Counted from the first letter of the stretch, positions 7,972-17,112 are shown. The stretch is DNA of 49,428 nt from Coriobacteriia bacterium (GCA_016649875.1 JAENWW010000011.1:1-49428), one strand, 5' to 3'. Notes: generated from the sequence alone by a model not told the origin. Made by a program: numbers and translations.

Positions 7972-8361
7972 TTAAACCTCGATGGCATCAAACGCATTGC
8001 GTATGTAGCGCAGCAGCGCCTGACTTCGGGAAAACGCATAGATGGCGATGACATCGAACCGTATCGATTCGAATCGATGTCGGGTGCGTGATGAGTAGAC
8101 ACGGGCGATTTTCGTGTACCGCTTCTGTTTAGCTGCAGTCACCGCCTCCTCGGGAATGCCGGCAGCAGTCGACCTGCGTGTCTTCACTTCGCAAAAGACC
8201 AGGGTAGTTCCATCGAGCGCGATGATATCGGCTTCGCCGTAACTGCATTTCCAGTTCTTATCGAGGATCTCGAGTCCTCTGTTTTCGAGAAAAGCCGCCG
8301 CCGCCTTCTCCCCTTTTTCACCGAGTTCTTTTCGACTTTCAAAATCTCCATTATCAGACAT
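7972..8361 (-). CDS. YraN/UPF0102 family endonuclease-like protein
   Basis: 129 residues. Restriction-endonuclease-like fold signature: G-E-x-A-A-x-x-x-L near the start, then WKCSYGEADIIALDG and LVFCEVKTRR, giving the E-x14-18-D-I-x(9-12)-E-V-K pattern of the family. Function in the cell is not settled. Start: a GTG at 8376 opens the frame, but GGAGGTG, the ribosome-binding site, lies just inside it, so ATG 8361 is chosen. It sits in the standard rnhB-yraN-yifB-dprA order. Confidence 0.9.
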   Translation of the reverse strand: MSDNGDFESRKELGEKGEKAAAAFLENRGLEILDKNWKCSYGEADIIALDGTTLVFCEVKTRRSTAAGIPEEAVTAAKQKRYTKIARVYSSRTRHRFESIRFDVIAIYAFSRSQALLRYIRNAFDAIEV

Positions 8362-8430
8362 AAAAAACACCTCCACGACGATGATGCCATGAAGGGTTTC
8401 GCTCAGCCTAAGTCTCTTGTTAGACCGTTC

Positions 8431-9066
8431 TTAAAACAAAGTTGGTTCGATGAAGTTTTTGCAGAACGTCACGCGATGAAGGGGGCTGAGACCGTATTTT
8501 TTTATAGCGGCGATATGCGATGCGGAAGCATATCCTTTGTTGGAAGAAAATCCATACTCGGGATAGTGCTCGTCGAAGGCGACCATCATCGCGTCTCGCG
8601 TCGTTTTTGCAAGTACGGAAGCTGCAGCGATGCAGGCGATTTTCGCGTCCCCTTTTATGATGTTGATTTCATTGAAACCGAGCCCGAGAGGATTGCCGTC
8701 GAGCAGCACAGCGTCGGGAGTGATCGAGAGTCCCCTGACAGCCTCGATCATGGCCCTTTTCAATGCGGCCGACATACCGAATCTATCGATCTCAGACGGC
8801 TCCACATGAGCTATGGCGTATATCGCACCGGTCTCTTTGATTTCACGTGCGACGAGTTCCCTTCTTTTGGGAGTGAGTTTTTTACTGTCGTTGAGGTATT
8901 CGATGAGAGGCTCATCTTTGAGAATGCATGCGCCGACGCTGAGCGGCCCGGCAACCGAGCCCCGTCCGACCTCATCAAGACCGGCTATCGCAATCGCTCC
9001 TTGAGCGTGTAAACCGACTTCATAGTAATAAAGACTCGTCAATCTTTCGATTTCAGCTGATTTCAT
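8431..9066 (-). CDS. rnhB: Ribonuclease HII
   Basis: 211 residues. It removes single ribonucleotides and RNA-DNA hybrids from the chromosome. The signature IAGLDEVGRGSVAGPL carries the catalytic Asp-Glu pair; the third and fourth acidic residues lie in AVLLDGNPLG and KGDAKIACIAAAS. Longer readings of the frame add an unlikely N-terminus; ATG 9066 follows a GAGG site by 7 nt and gives the usual family start. It is separated from rplS by two hairpins. Confidence 0.93.
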   Translation of the reverse strand: MKSAEIERLTSLYYYEVGLHAQGAIAIAGLDEVGRGSVAGPLSVGACILKDEPLIEYLNDSKKLTPKRRELVAREIKETGAIYAIAHVEPSEIDRFGMSAALKRAMIEAVRGLSITPDAVLLDGNPLGLGFNEINIIKGDAKIACIAAASVLAKTTRDAMMVAFDEHYPEYGFSSNKGYASASHIAAIKKYGLSPLHRVTFCKNFIEPTLF

Positions 9067-9092
9067 GGGAATCCTCGCACAGTGAAATAAAT

Positions 9093-9125
9093 AAAAACGA
9101 GCGCGAGAATAATCCCACGCTCGCT
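9093..9125 (-). terminator. Intrinsic terminator after rplS
   Basis: On the minus strand GCGAGCGTGGGA and TCTCGCGCTCG form a GC-rich stem followed by TTTTTATTTATTT. A shorter hairpin with a T4 tail (about 9136-9153) comes just before it. These end the rplS transcript before rnhB. Confidence 0.75.
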
Positions 9126-9153
9126 TCAATAGCTTGCAGAAAAGCCGAGTGGC

Positions 9154-9498
9154 TTAGTAACCCTGCTCCTTGAGACGTGCAGCCTTGCCGACTTTATCGC
9201 GGAGGAAATAAAGCTTTGCGCGACGCACTTTACCGCGATTGACGATTTCGATCTTCTCGATCTTAGGTGAGTTCACGGGATAAGTACGCTCGACACCGGT
9301 TCCGAAACTGATTTTACGAACGGTGAAAGTTTCACGGTTCATCGCACCGTGGCGACGAATGACGCGACCCTCGAATACCTGAATACGCTCACGACTACCT
9401 TCGATAATGCGGTAGTGCACTTTAACGTTATCGCCTACTCGAAAATCCGGCAAATCTTCACGAATTTGCTGTTGCTCAATGGCGGAGATGATATCCAT
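9154..9498 (-). CDS. rplS: Ribosomal protein bL19
   Basis: 114 residues, the usual size. L19 sits at the 30S-50S interface. Recognised by [44 protein letters not shown] and the C-terminal [22 protein letters not shown] 9498 follows AAGGA; the frame extends upstream to 9522, but family length favours 9498. It has its own promoter and normally belongs to the trmD operon; here the leu operon separates it from lepB. Confidence 0.96.
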   Translation of the reverse strand: MDIISAIEQQQIREDLPDFRVGDNVKVHYRIIEGSRERIQVFEGRVIRRHGAMNRETFTVRKISFGTGVERTYPVNSPKIEKIEIVNRGKVRRAKLYFLRDKVGKAARLKEQGY

Positions 9499-9560
9499 CA
9501 GTAAATTTCCTTTTCTTCTCACAAAAATTTCTAAATTGCACCCTTAAGGCGCGAATAGTT

Positions 9561-9589
9561 AGTATACCGTGTTCGAAATACGAATACAA
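9561..9589 (-). promoter_or_regulatory. Promoter for rplS
   Basis: Minus strand: -35 TTGTAT (9584-9589), 17-bp spacer, -10 TATACT (9561-9566). It lies between the direct repeat at 9610 and rplS, so rplS keeps expression independent of the leu insertion. Confidence 0.65.
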
Positions 9590-9609
9590 GTACGGATTTG
9601 ACGGTGGCA

Positions 9610-9622
9610 GAACTACTTCAAG
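9610..9622. repeat. 13-bp direct repeat, rplS-side copy
   Basis: GAACTACTTCAAG is identical to 14554-14566, where it spans the last codons and stop of lepB. The pair brackets the leu operon. Confidence 0.6.
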
Positions 9623-9641
9623 ACCGTTAGTTAAATATTGT

Positions 9642-10715
9642 TTAAGTGATTTCTTTTAAAATTAAATCGCCGGTTTCTTTTGTCCCAATTGGTTTATTGC
9701 CGGGACTCATAATATCTGGTGTTCTGTAACCTTTTGCAAGAATAGCCTTCACGGCCTTCTCGACGGATTCGGCTTCTTTCGTAAGCCTAAAGGTATATTT
9801 TAACATCATGGCTGCTGAAAGAATGGTAGCCATTGGATTAGCTTTGTTCTGACCTGCAATGTCAGGGGCAGAACCATGGATCGGCTCATACATCCCAAAG
9901 TTGCCCTGAGCAAGACTTGCAGAAGGAAGCATTCCTATTGATCCGGTGATCATACTGGCTTCATCTGAAAGGATATCTCCAAAAATATTGCTGGTTACAA
10001 TAACGTCGAATTGCTTAGGATTTCTGACCATCTGCATCGCGGCATTGTCAATATACATATTTTCTAAAGTGACTTCAGGATAATCTTTAGCCACCTCGCT
10101 GACAACTCTTCGCCAAAGCCTTGAGCTTTCAAGGACATTGGCTTTATCTACACTGCATAGTTTTTTACTTCTCTTCATTGATATGTCAAACGCTGCAACT
10201 GCAATCCTTCTGACTTCTTCTTCCGCATATTGTTCCACATCATAGGCAGCAAGACCCATTTCAGTTTGTTTAAAGCCTTTTTCACCAAAATATATGCCAC
10301 CCGTCAATTCTCTTACGACCACAAGATCAAGCCCGCCTTCAATGAGTTCCTTCTTTAAAGGGCAAGCGTCCTCCAACTCCTCAAAAAGTATTGCGGGTCT
10401 GATATTTGCAAATAATCCAAGCTCCTTGCGGAGACCAAGCAGGGCTCTTTCTGGCCGTTTATCGCCAGGAAGAACATCCCATTTCCAACCGCCGACAGCG
10501 CCAAATAGAACGGCATCACTTGATTTGCAGACAGTGATAGTTTCATCTGGTAAACATTCTCCCGTTGCATCTATTGCAGCACCACCGGCAAGAACCGTTG
10601 TATATTCAAAATGATGGTTGTAAATCTGGCCAATTTTATCCAATATTCTAACGGCCTGGGCCACGACTTCCGGGCCGATACCATCCCCAGGTACAAGTGC
10701 TAATTTAATATTCAC
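9642..10715 (-). CDS. leuB: 3-isopropylmalate dehydrogenase
   Basis: 357 residues, standard length. Oxidises and decarboxylates 3-isopropylmalate to 2-oxoisocaproate with NAD, the third step of leucine synthesis. Signatures: GDGIGPEVV near the start, the substrate-binding RELTGGIYFG, KANVLESSRLWR and the metal-binding NIFGDILSDEASMITGS. The GTG start follows CAAGGAG. Last gene of leuA-leuC-leuD-leuB. The coding DNA is AT-rich compared with rplS and lepB on either side. Confidence 0.96.
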   Translation of the reverse strand: MNIKLALVPGDGIGPEVVAQAVRILDKIGQIYNHHFEYTTVLAGGAAIDATGECLPDETITVCKSSDAVLFGAVGGWKWDVLPGDKRPERALLGLRKELGLFANIRPAILFEELEDACPLKKELIEGGLDLVVVRELTGGIYFGEKGFKQTEMGLAAYDVEQYAEEEVRRIAVAAFDISMKRSKKLCSVDKANVLESSRLWRRVVSEVAKDYPEVTLENMYIDNAAMQMVRNPKQFDVIVTSNIFGDILSDEASMITGSIGMLPSASLAQGNFGMYEPIHGSAPDIAGQNKANPMATILSAAMMLKYTFRLTKEAESVEKAVKAILAKGYRTPDIMSPGNKPIGTKETGDLILKEIT

Positions 10716-10735
10716 TCTAGTTTCTCCTTGATTGT

Positions 10736-11215
10736 TTATTTTAGTGAACGAAGCAGCCCGCCTTTACCCATAATGTCTTTAATAAAATCAGGAAAGGGTA
10801 AAGCCTGATAACTCTCGTTTTTTGTAATGTTTTTTATTGCACCACTATCAAAGTTGATTGAAACCTCATCTCCCGTTTTAATTTTTTCACTGGCCTCGGC
10901 ACATTCTAATATTGGAAGACCGATGTTTATTGAATTTCGATAAAATATGCGGGCAAAGGTTTTAGCTATGACGCAGTCTATCCCGGCTTCTTTAATGGCA
11001 ATTGGCGCATGTTCCCTTGAGGAACCGCAGCCAAAGTTAAAACCAGCTACCATGATATCCCCTTGTCTCACCTTTTTAATAAAATCTGCATCTATGTCTT
11101 CCATACAGTGAGCAGCCAGCTCTTTGTGATTGGAGGTGTTTAAATATCTTGCAGGAATAATAACGTCAGTATCTACATTATCTCCGTATTTATGTACAAA
11201 ACCTTTTACTTCCAT
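10736..11215 (-). CDS. leuD: 3-isopropylmalate dehydratase, small subunit
   Basis: 159 residues, the short LeuD type found in archaea and Clostridia. With LeuC it interconverts 2- and 3-isopropylmalate. Signatures: [13 protein letters not shown], the swivel-domain motif [17 protein letters not shown] and [14 protein letters not shown] 11215 overlaps the leuC stop by 1 nt (TAATG) and is preceded by GAGGAGG; longer readings of the frame lie within leuC. Confidence 0.95.
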   Translation of the reverse strand: MEVKGFVHKYGDNVDTDVIIPARYLNTSNHKELAAHCMEDIDADFIKKVRQGDIMVAGFNFGCGSSREHAPIAIKEAGIDCVIAKTFARIFYRNSINIGLPILECAEASEKIKTGDEVSINFDSGAIKNITKNESYQALPFPDFIKDIMGKGGLLRSLK

Positions 11216-12477
11216 TACATTACCTCCTCTGGTCCGCTGATTTTTCCTGTGAGAGCAGAGGCGGCCGCAACAGCCGGGCTTGCCAGGTAAACTTCTGATT
11301 TTATATGACCCATTCTTCCTACGAAATTTCTGTTTGTTGTAGCAACGCAGCGCTCTCCTGCGGCAAGTATCCCCATATGCCCGCCTAAACAAGGACCACA
11401 GGTTGGAGTTGAAACAACACAACCGGCATCAATAAAGATTTCAAGGTAGCCAAGCTTTATACATTCCTTATATATATATTGTGTTGCAGGAATGATGATT
11501 GCTCTGACATCCCGATGAACAGATTTCCCCTTCAGAATTGCGGCAGCAATGGCCATATCTGAAAGTCTTCCGTTTGTACAGGAGCCTATAACAACCTGCT
11601 GAATAGGAATATCTCCCACCTGATCTATGGTTCTGGTGTTGTCAGGCAGATGCGGAAAAGAGACAGTAGGCATTATTTCGCTCAAATTTATATCAATGGT
11701 CCTGTTGTAAACAGCATCTTCATCTGGAGCGTATATCTTGTAAGGTCGGTGCACTCTATCATCAAGGTAGGCTTTTGTAATTTCATCTACCATAAATATT
11801 CCATTTTTTGCACCAGCTTCAATAGCCATATTTGCCATACATAACCGATCGTCGATTGACAGGTTGATGAGACCTTCTCCCATAAATTCCATAGATTGAT
11901 AAAGTGCGCCATCAACGCCGGTTATTCCAATAATATGCAGGATGACATCCTTGCCGCTTACATTTTTGGAAAGCTTACCGGTAATGTTGAATTTAATGGC
12001 CTCAGGAACTCTAAACCAGGCTTCCCCAGTCGCCATTCCTGCAGCCATATCGGTGCTTCCGACACCTGTAGAAAAAGCACCGAGTGCTCCATATGTACAA
12101 GTATGGGAGTCGGCTCCTATAATGCAGTCACCGGCAGCCACAATTCCTTTTTCAGGGAGAAGGGCATGCTCAATTCCCATAGTGCCAACATCATAGAAGT
12201 TATCTAAATTAAAATGTCTTGCAAAGGTACGGCATTGCACACACTGTTCTGCTGCCTTAATGTCCTTGTTCGGTGTGAAATGGTCCATTACCATAGAAAT
12301 TTTACTTTTATCAAAAATCTCGCTGAATCCAGCCTTTTCAAATTCATTTATTGCAACAGGAGAGGTAATATCATTACCAAGCACCATATCTAACTTGGCG
12401 CGTATCAGCTGGCCGGCGACCACCTGCTCAAGTCCGGCATGTGCAGCCAGTATCTTCTGCGTCATTGTCATCCCCAT
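11215..12477 (-). CDS. leuC: 3-isopropylmalate dehydratase, large subunit
   Basis: 420 residues, the short LeuC type that pairs with a short LeuD. An aconitase-family 4Fe-4S enzyme: the cluster cysteines appear in IGSCTNGR and in [13 protein letters not shown]; catalytic residues lie in [24 protein letters not shown] 12477 is favoured by AAGGAG nine bases upstream over the two further ATGs that follow within five codons. The type matches clostridial and archaeal genes rather than the fused or long bacterial form, in line with acquisition from a Firmicute-like donor. Confidence 0.95.
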   Translation of the reverse strand: MGMTMTQKILAAHAGLEQVVAGQLIRAKLDMVLGNDITSPVAINEFEKAGFSEIFDKSKISMVMDHFTPNKDIKAAEQCVQCRTFARHFNLDNFYDVGTMGIEHALLPEKGIVAAGDCIIGADSHTCTYGALGAFSTGVGSTDMAAGMATGEAWFRVPEAIKFNITGKLSKNVSGKDVILHIIGITGVDGALYQSMEFMGEGLINLSIDDRLCMANMAIEAGAKNGIFMVDEITKAYLDDRVHRPYKIYAPDEDAVYNRTIDINLSEIMPTVSFPHLPDNTRTIDQVGDIPIQQVVIGSCTNGRLSDMAIAAAILKGKSVHRDVRAIIIPATQYIYKECIKLGYLEIFIDAGCVVSTPTCGPCLGGHMGILAAGERCVATTNRNFVGRMGHIKSEVYLASPAVAAASALTGKISGPEEVM

Positions 12478-12490
12478 AGTTCAAATCTCC

Positions 12491-14200
12491 TTATTTTTCT
12501 ATAAATGGTGCGACTTTATTCATTCTGTTTATTGCACAAACAAGTGCATTTACCGAAGCATATATAATATCCGTGTGTGTTCCAACTCCCCAGTATATTC
12601 GACCGTTTTTGTCTGCTATGGCGACATAGGCAACCGCCATAGAATCGGCTTCTTTTTCCAGAGCATGCTCGGTATAGGTAACGAAAGTGTATTCCCTGTT
12701 GTAAGGGCCTTTCATCAATGCCTTTCTGGTTGCATCAAGTCTGCCATTACCATGCCCTTCAAGCTCAAATATGTCCCCGTTAATATTTGCAACGACTGTC
12801 GTATTAAAGCTTACATCCTTGCTGCTTATACTGGCTGGGTCCTTTTGGAATGTGATATCTGTAATGTCAATTGGCGTGAAGCAGTTGACATATTCCTGAT
12901 TGAAAAGGTCAAATACTTCGCCAGGTGCCAGCTCTTTGTGCGTTTTATCAGAAAAGTCTTTAATAAAGTAGCCGACTTCTTCTTTCATAGCCTTTGGAAT
13001 ATCATAGCCGTAATTATTTTCAAGGATGTAGGCGATTCCTCCCTTGCCTGACTGACTGTTAATTCTAATGACATCAGCTTCGTATACCCGACCGACATCG
13101 TGAGGATCGATTGGAAGGTATGGGACGCTCCAGGTACTCAAGCCCTTGTCTTCATGCCACTTCATTCCTTTGGCAATTGCATCCTGATGAGAACCTGAAA
13201 AAGCTGCAAAAACCAGACTACCGCCGTAAGGCTGACGTGGATGAACTACAAGATTTGTAAATCTTTCATATGTTTCCACTATGGAAGGCATATCAGAAAA
13301 ATCCAGACCGGTCGCAACACCATGGCAGAACATATTCATGGCAACCGTTATAAGGTCTACATTTCCTGTACGTTCTCCATTGCCAAAAAGGGTTCCTTCC
13401 ACTCGGTCAGCCCCGGCAAGAAGGCCAAGCTCCGCATCTGCTACCGCTGTTCCTCGATCATTGTGGGGATGCAGGGAAACGATGATATTTTCCCTGTCAT
13501 GCAGATTGTCGCTCATATACTCAATTTGAGTTGCATACACGTGAGGCATGGACATAGCTACAGTTGCAGGGAGATTAATAATCACTTTTTTATCTGCAGT
13601 AGGTTTCCAGATATCTATGACCTCATTACAAATACTTAATGCAAATTCCATTTCTGTCCCGGTAAAACTTTCCGGCGAGTATTCAAATCTGAAGCTGGTT
13701 TCAGGCATAAGGGCTGCATATTTGTTGAATAAGGTTGCACCTTCCTTGGCAATTTCTGAAATTTCATCTTTGCTCATTTTAAAAACCTGTTCTCTTTGCG
13801 CAAGAGAAGTCGAATTATACAAATGGACAATAGCCTTTTTTATACCGCGTAAGGACTCAAATGTTTTTTCTATTATATGCTCTCTGGATTGGGTCAATAC
13901 CTGAATTGTCACATCCTCTGGAATCAGGTCTTTTTCAATCAAAGTTCGAATCAACGCGTATTCAGTTTCTGAGGCGGCAGGAAATCCGACTTCGATTTCC
14001 TTGAAGCCCAGGCTTACAAGAAACTGAAAAAACTCCACTTTTTCTTCTAAGCTCATAGGAACGATCAGCGCCTGGTTTCCATCTCTCAGATCAACGCTGC
14101 ACCAGATAGGTGTTTTTTCAACGCGGTCTCTTGTGACCCATTTTGTTGTTGGGTTGGGAGGCATAAAATAGCCCACCTTGTATTTGCTGTGATTTTTCAT
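12491..14200 (-). CDS. leuA: 2-isopropylmalate synthase (LeuA2 type)
   Basis: 569 residues, the longer class that includes yeast Leu4 and corynebacterial LeuA rather than the ~510-residue LeuA1. It condenses 2-oxoisovalerate with acetyl-CoA, the committed step. The TIM barrel shows VDLRDGNQAL, GFKEIEVGFPAAS, the metal site SLHPHNDRGTAVA and NGERTGNVDLITVAMN. The last ~130 residues form the leucine-sensing regulatory domain. It is first in the operon, behind a T-box leader, so it is likely controlled both by charged tRNA-Leu levels and by leucine feedback. Confidence 0.95.
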   Translation of the reverse strand: MKNHSKYKVGYFMPPNPTTKWVTRDRVEKTPIWCSVDLRDGNQALIVPMSLEEKVEFFQFLVSLGFKEIEVGFPAASETEYALIRTLIEKDLIPEDVTIQVLTQSREHIIEKTFESLRGIKKAIVHLYNSTSLAQREQVFKMSKDEISEIAKEGATLFNKYAALMPETSFRFEYSPESFTGTEMEFALSICNEVIDIWKPTADKKVIINLPATVAMSMPHVYATQIEYMSDNLHDRENIIVSLHPHNDRGTAVADAELGLLAGADRVEGTLFGNGERTGNVDLITVAMNMFCHGVATGLDFSDMPSIVETYERFTNLVVHPRQPYGGSLVFAAFSGSHQDAIAKGMKWHEDKGLSTWSVPYLPIDPHDVGRVYEADVIRINSQSGKGGIAYILENNYGYDIPKAMKEEVGYFIKDFSDKTHKELAPGEVFDLFNQEYVNCFTPIDITDITFQKDPASISSKDVSFNTTVVANINGDIFELEGHGNGRLDATRKALMKGPYNREYTFVTYTEHALEKEADSMAVAYVAIADKNGRIYWGVGTHTDIIYASVNALVCAINRMNKVAPFIEK

Positions 14201-14214
14201 GGTTTTGCCCTTTC

Positions 14215-14449
14215 CTCTAAAAAAAATAAGCCGCCGTCAATTGCGCTGTTTGCACAAGAGACGAAGGCTTAAAAATAGCTTCCGCGGTACCACTCTTATT
14301 GGTATTAAAAAATACCCACTTATTTATTTTAATTTGCTCCAGGGTGAGATGTCTATAAGTTGTATGTAATCTTTCACCAGACGATTACTCTCTGCAATAC
14401 AACAATATAGCTTATTCCTATCATAGCAATTCACATTTTAATAATGTGT
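14215..14449 (-). promoter_or_regulatory. T-box leader (leucine) upstream of leuA
   Basis: Minus strand: the T-box core AAGAGTGGTACCGCGGAAGC lies at 14278-14297, preceded by an extended stem I containing AGAGAGTAATCG and GGTGAAAG, and followed by a terminator. T-boxes bind uncharged tRNA to switch on the downstream genes. The gene content implies tRNA-Leu; a CTC triplet in CATCTCACC is a plausible specifier but I did not fold stem I. Confidence 0.9.
14221..14270 (-). terminator. T-box regulated terminator
   Basis: Minus strand: AAGCCTTCGTC pairs with GACGGCGGCTT (14228-14238 with 14260-14270) and is followed by ATTTTTTTT. The T-box core lies just 5' and can form the competing antiterminator. 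Confidence 0.8.
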
Positions 14450-14455
14450 CCTACC

Positions 14456-14484
14456 AAAATAGTAGACAAAATAGCAGTTGTCAA
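14456..14484 (-). promoter_or_regulatory. Promoter of the leu operon
   Basis: Minus strand: a consensus -35 TTGACA (14479-14484), a 17-bp spacer and -10 TATTTT (14456-14461). The start would fall near 14449, at the 5' end of the T-box. Confidence 0.7.
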
Positions 14485-14553
14485 TAGAAATTGTAAAAAT
14501 GTTAGGTCAAACGCATCAATTCGGGGTGCGGACGTTTACCTTGTCAAATTACC

Positions 14554-14566
14554 GAACTACTTCAAG
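14554..14566. repeat. 13-bp direct repeat, lepB-side copy
   Basis: GAACTACTTCAAG, identical to 9610-9622. This copy contains the lepB stop codon and final codons, so it is the likely original site; the far copy is non-coding. Confidence 0.6.
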
Positions 14567-15147
14567 GTACCGAAACGGTTGAGCGGCCAATACGTCCAAA
14601 ACGCACGCCCGTGCACCGTGCTGATTTTGACCGGGCCGAACGTCCTGCTATCCCCGCTATTTGTTCTGTTGTCTCCCATTACCCAGATATATCCTTTCGG
14701 AATGGTTATGGGCAGAGAGATCACTTGAAGATAGCTCGGTTTTCCGTAAGTGTAGGGCTCGTCGAGTTTCTTACCGTCGACATAGACCGCTCCTTCTTTC
14801 AAATCGACGGTCTGCCCACCGACTGCGATCACACGCTTGATGAGTGTCGGAAACTCACCCGTGGGATCATCGAACACGACGATGTCTTTGTACTTCGGCG
14901 TGCCGAAACCGCGAAACACGAGCTTGTCGGCCAAAACGCGATCTTTGAGCTGAATGGTGGGCAACATCGAACCGGACGGTACCAAATAAGGTTGGATGAG
15001 ATACGCTTTTATTCCTTGCGCAATCGCCACGGCCAAAATGACCATGATGACAGTCTCCACAACCCAACGAATGGTGGAGGGCTCTGCACTATCGAGTTGC
15101 TTTCTGTCCGAACGATTCTTTATTGGAACTGATTCTTTATCTCTCAT
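14557..15147 (-). CDS. lepB: Signal peptidase I
   Basis: 196 residues. A membrane-bound Ser/Lys protease that removes Sec signal peptides. One N-terminal membrane helix (about 27-48), then the nucleophile Ser in VPSGSMLPTI, the general-base Lys in LIKRVIAVGGQTVDL and the conserved GDNRTNSGDSRTFGPV. The start ATG lies 3 bp after trmD, in the second unit of a 14-bp tandem duplication across the junction. Such a peptidase would process the WxL and DUF916 proteins, among others. Confidence 0.95.
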   Translation of the reverse strand: MRDKESVPIKNRSDRKQLDSAEPSTIRWVVETVIMVILAVAIAQGIKAYLIQPYLVPSGSMLPTIQLKDRVLADKLVFRGFGTPKYKDIVVFDDPTGEFPTLIKRVIAVGGQTVDLKEGAVYVDGKKLDEPYTYGKPSYLQVISLPITIPKGYIWVMGDNRTNSGDSRTFGPVKISTVHGRAFWTYWPLNRFGTLK

Positions 15148-15150
15148 CGT

Positions 15151-15843
15151 TTATCTCTCATCGTTTTCCTTCAATAAATCGGGGCGACGTTTCCGCGTTC
15201 GCTTCATAGCTTGTTCATGCCTCCACACATCTACCGCGCCGTGGTTTCCGGAAAGAAGAATTTCCGGTACGGGCATATCGCGATACAGCGCCGGACGCGT
15301 ATACTGCGGATATTCCAACAGCCCGGAACTAAACGATTCATCGACCGCGCTCATTTCATCGCCGAGCACACCGGGGAGAAGACGCGTCACCGCATCGGTT
15401 ACCATCATAGCGGGTAACTCTCCGCCCGTCAGTACATAATCCCCGATGGAAAGCTCGATATCGGCAAGTGCGTCGACGGGACGTTGGTCAAACCCCTCAT
15501 AACGTCCGCAAACCATAAGCAAGCGTTCTTGACAGGCCAATTCCTCCGCCATATCTTGCGTGAACGTGCGCCCCGTCGGCGTGAAAAAAATCACGGTCGG
15601 TTTGCGCTCGTCAAGCGCAGCCACAGCCTCAACACCTTCAAAAAGAGGAGCCGGTTTCATAACCATTCCCTGCCCGCCGCCGTAAGGGGAATCATCGACG
15701 GTGCGATGAAAGTCATGCGTCCACGTGCGAAGATCGTGCGCGAAAAATTCCAGAGCACCCTTCTGCCGAGCGATTCCGAGCATAGAGGCACTCATAGGTG
15801 CTGAAAACATGTCAGGAAATATGGTCAGTACATCGACTCTCAC
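15151..15843 (-). CDS. trmD: tRNA (guanine37-N1)-methyltransferase
   Basis: 230 residues. A SPOUT-fold enzyme that forms m1G37 from SAM, preventing frameshifting. Trefoil-knot motifs: [28 protein letters not shown] and [15 protein letters not shown]. The GTG start overlaps the rimM stop (GTGA). Confidence 0.96.
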   Translation of the reverse strand: MRVDVLTIFPDMFSAPMSASMLGIARQKGALEFFAHDLRTWTHDFHRTVDDSPYGGGQGMVMKPAPLFEGVEAVAALDERKPTVIFFTPTGRTFTQDMAEELACQERLLMVCGRYEGFDQRPVDALADIELSIGDYVLTGGELPAMMVTDAVTRLLPGVLGDEMSAVDESFSSGLLEYPQYTRPALYRDMPVPEILLSGNHGAVDVWRHEQAMKRTRKRRPDLLKENDER

Positions 15844-16400
15844 AACGGATCACTTTCAATCGTGCCTTTTTGCACGTGCACATACATTATTTTATGTTCA
15901 TAGTCGACATCGAGTAAAACTTCATCGATTATCGGCAAAATCAGTTCACCGTACAATCCTTTGACGACGATGCAATCGTTTGCTTTCGTCACAAGGTATT
16001 CGCTCACCACGCCGAGATCGCCGTAATTATCCGAGGACACCTTGAATTCGACTACACTGTCGGGATCGAAATCGTTACGTAATGCATCGACGACATCGCC
16101 GGGCAGATCTTCCACCGCGCATATGAGCGATTTATTGGACAGATTGCTCGCCTCACCAATCGAATCGACATTCGACAATTTTACGAGATACCCACCCCCG
16201 AACTCATCAATCGATGAGAACACGCCCTCGGAGACCTTACGCGTCGGTGGAGCCACCCATACCCGCTTACCCACCAATACGGGCAAAGAGGCTCCCGTTG
16301 CAAACGCAACAAGAACCTCTCCGTTCAAGCCATGACTCTTGCGTATGGTGCCTACCGTTACAAAACGTTTGGTAGTAACGTCTTGGTTATCCTTCAACAT
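15840..16400 (-). CDS. rimM: Ribosome maturation factor RimM
   Basis: 186 residues. Assists assembly of the 30S head around S19. N-terminal RimM domain opens with [18 protein letters not shown]-like residues; a C-terminal PRC-barrel domain carries NDCIVVKG and [13 protein letters not shown]. The ATG start overlaps the end of khpA by 14 nt in another frame. The overlaps down to trmD indicate one translationally coupled unit. Confidence 0.93.
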   Translation of the reverse strand: MLKDNQDVTTKRFVTVGTIRKSHGLNGEVLVAFATGASLPVLVGKRVWVAPPTRKVSEGVFSSIDEFGGGYLVKLSNVDSIGEASNLSNKSLICAVEDLPGDVVDALRNDFDPDSVVEFKVSSDNYGDLGVVSEYLVTKANDCIVVKGLYGELILPIIDEVLLDVDYEHKIMYVHVQKGTIESDPL

Positions 16401-16638
16401 CGACTTCTACGATTGTCGAAGTATTACCGGCCGCTGCACGGGCGAGCGTACGTATCGATTTGATGGTGCGCCCGTTTCGACCTATGACCTTACCGACGTC
16501 TTCTTGTGCAGCACGGATGGCGATTGAAAGTTTATCGCCATCGATTTGCGAATTGATTTCAACCTGCTTTGGATCATCGACCAGCGACGTTACGAGATAT
16601 TCTACGAGCTCAGTAATGTTAGACGTTTCTGAAGCCAT
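16387..16638 (-). CDS. khpA: KH-domain RNA-binding protein KhpA
   Basis: 83 residues, a single KH domain. The GxxG loop is GRNG in VGKVIGRNGRTIKSIRTLAR. KhpA, usually with KhpB/Jag, binds small RNAs and transcripts and influences cell size in Gram-positives. It occupies its standard slot between rpsP and rimM. Confidence 0.92.
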   Translation of the reverse strand: MASETSNITELVEYLVTSLVDDPKQVEINSQIDGDKLSIAIRAAQEDVGKVIGRNGRTIKSIRTLARAAAGNTSTIVEVDVEG

Positions 16639-16650
16639 AGTGAAACCCCG

Positions 16651-17112
16651 CTACTCTGCTGCTTCGTCGGTTGATTCCTCTGTCGCAGCCACTTCTTCAG
16701 CAGAAGCCTTTTTAGCTTCTTCTGCTGCTTGAGCAGCCTCTGCAGCCGCCTTGGCGGCTGCCTCTGCTTCAGCCTTTGCCGCAGCCTTTGCCTCGACCTT
16801 TGCCTTCTTCTCGGCTTCAGCCTTGGCTACCACCTTCTTTGAAGGCTTTGCCTCCTGTAAAGGAGCTTGCTTCTCACCACGTGCCGATGCGACGATCTTG
16901 CCGGCAGCTTCTGTGAGCTGGGCACCCTTTGAAATCCACTCATCAACGCGCTCTAAGTTAATCTCAATGGTTGAGGGGTCGGTGCGCGGATTATAGCGAC
17001 CGACAATCTCGATAAAACGACCGTCACGAGCCATACGGCCGTCTTGGACAACTACACGATAAAACGGTGCCTTCTTGGCTCCGTGGCGCGAAAGACGAAT
17101 CTTAACTGCCAA
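16651..17112 (-). CDS. rpsP: Ribosomal protein bS16 with long Ala/Lys/Glu tail
   Basis: 153 residues against the usual 80-100. The S16 body (about 1-85) shows VKIRLSRHGAKKAPFYRVVV, RDGRFIEIVGRYNP and WISKGAQLTEA. The rest is a low-complexity, helix-prone tail of Ala, Lys and Glu, acidic at the end. The start codon is TTG at 17112, seven bases after a strong GGAGGTG; no ATG fits the conserved N-terminus. Longer S16 tails occur in actinobacteria. Confidence 0.95.
   Translation of the reverse strand: MAVKIRLSRHGAKKAPFYRVVVQDGRMARDGRFIEIVGRYNPRTDPSTIEINLERVDEWISKGAQLTEAAGKIVASARGEKQAPLQEAKPSKKVVAKAEAEKKAKVEAKAAAKAEAEAAAKAAAEAAQAAEEAKKASAEEVAATEESTDEAAE

Noticed and set aside
988-14533. GGGGTGCGGAC repeated at 988-998 and 14523-14533 as att-like sites
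   Set aside because: Many 11-bp matches are expected by chance in 49 kb, and the copies are oriented so that they do not bracket a single module; not called as attachment sites.
16672-16860. CRISPR or minisatellite in the GCC/TTC-rich stretch of rpsP
   Set aside because: The repetition is irregular and follows the Ala/Lys/Glu codons of the S16 tail; there are no spacers.
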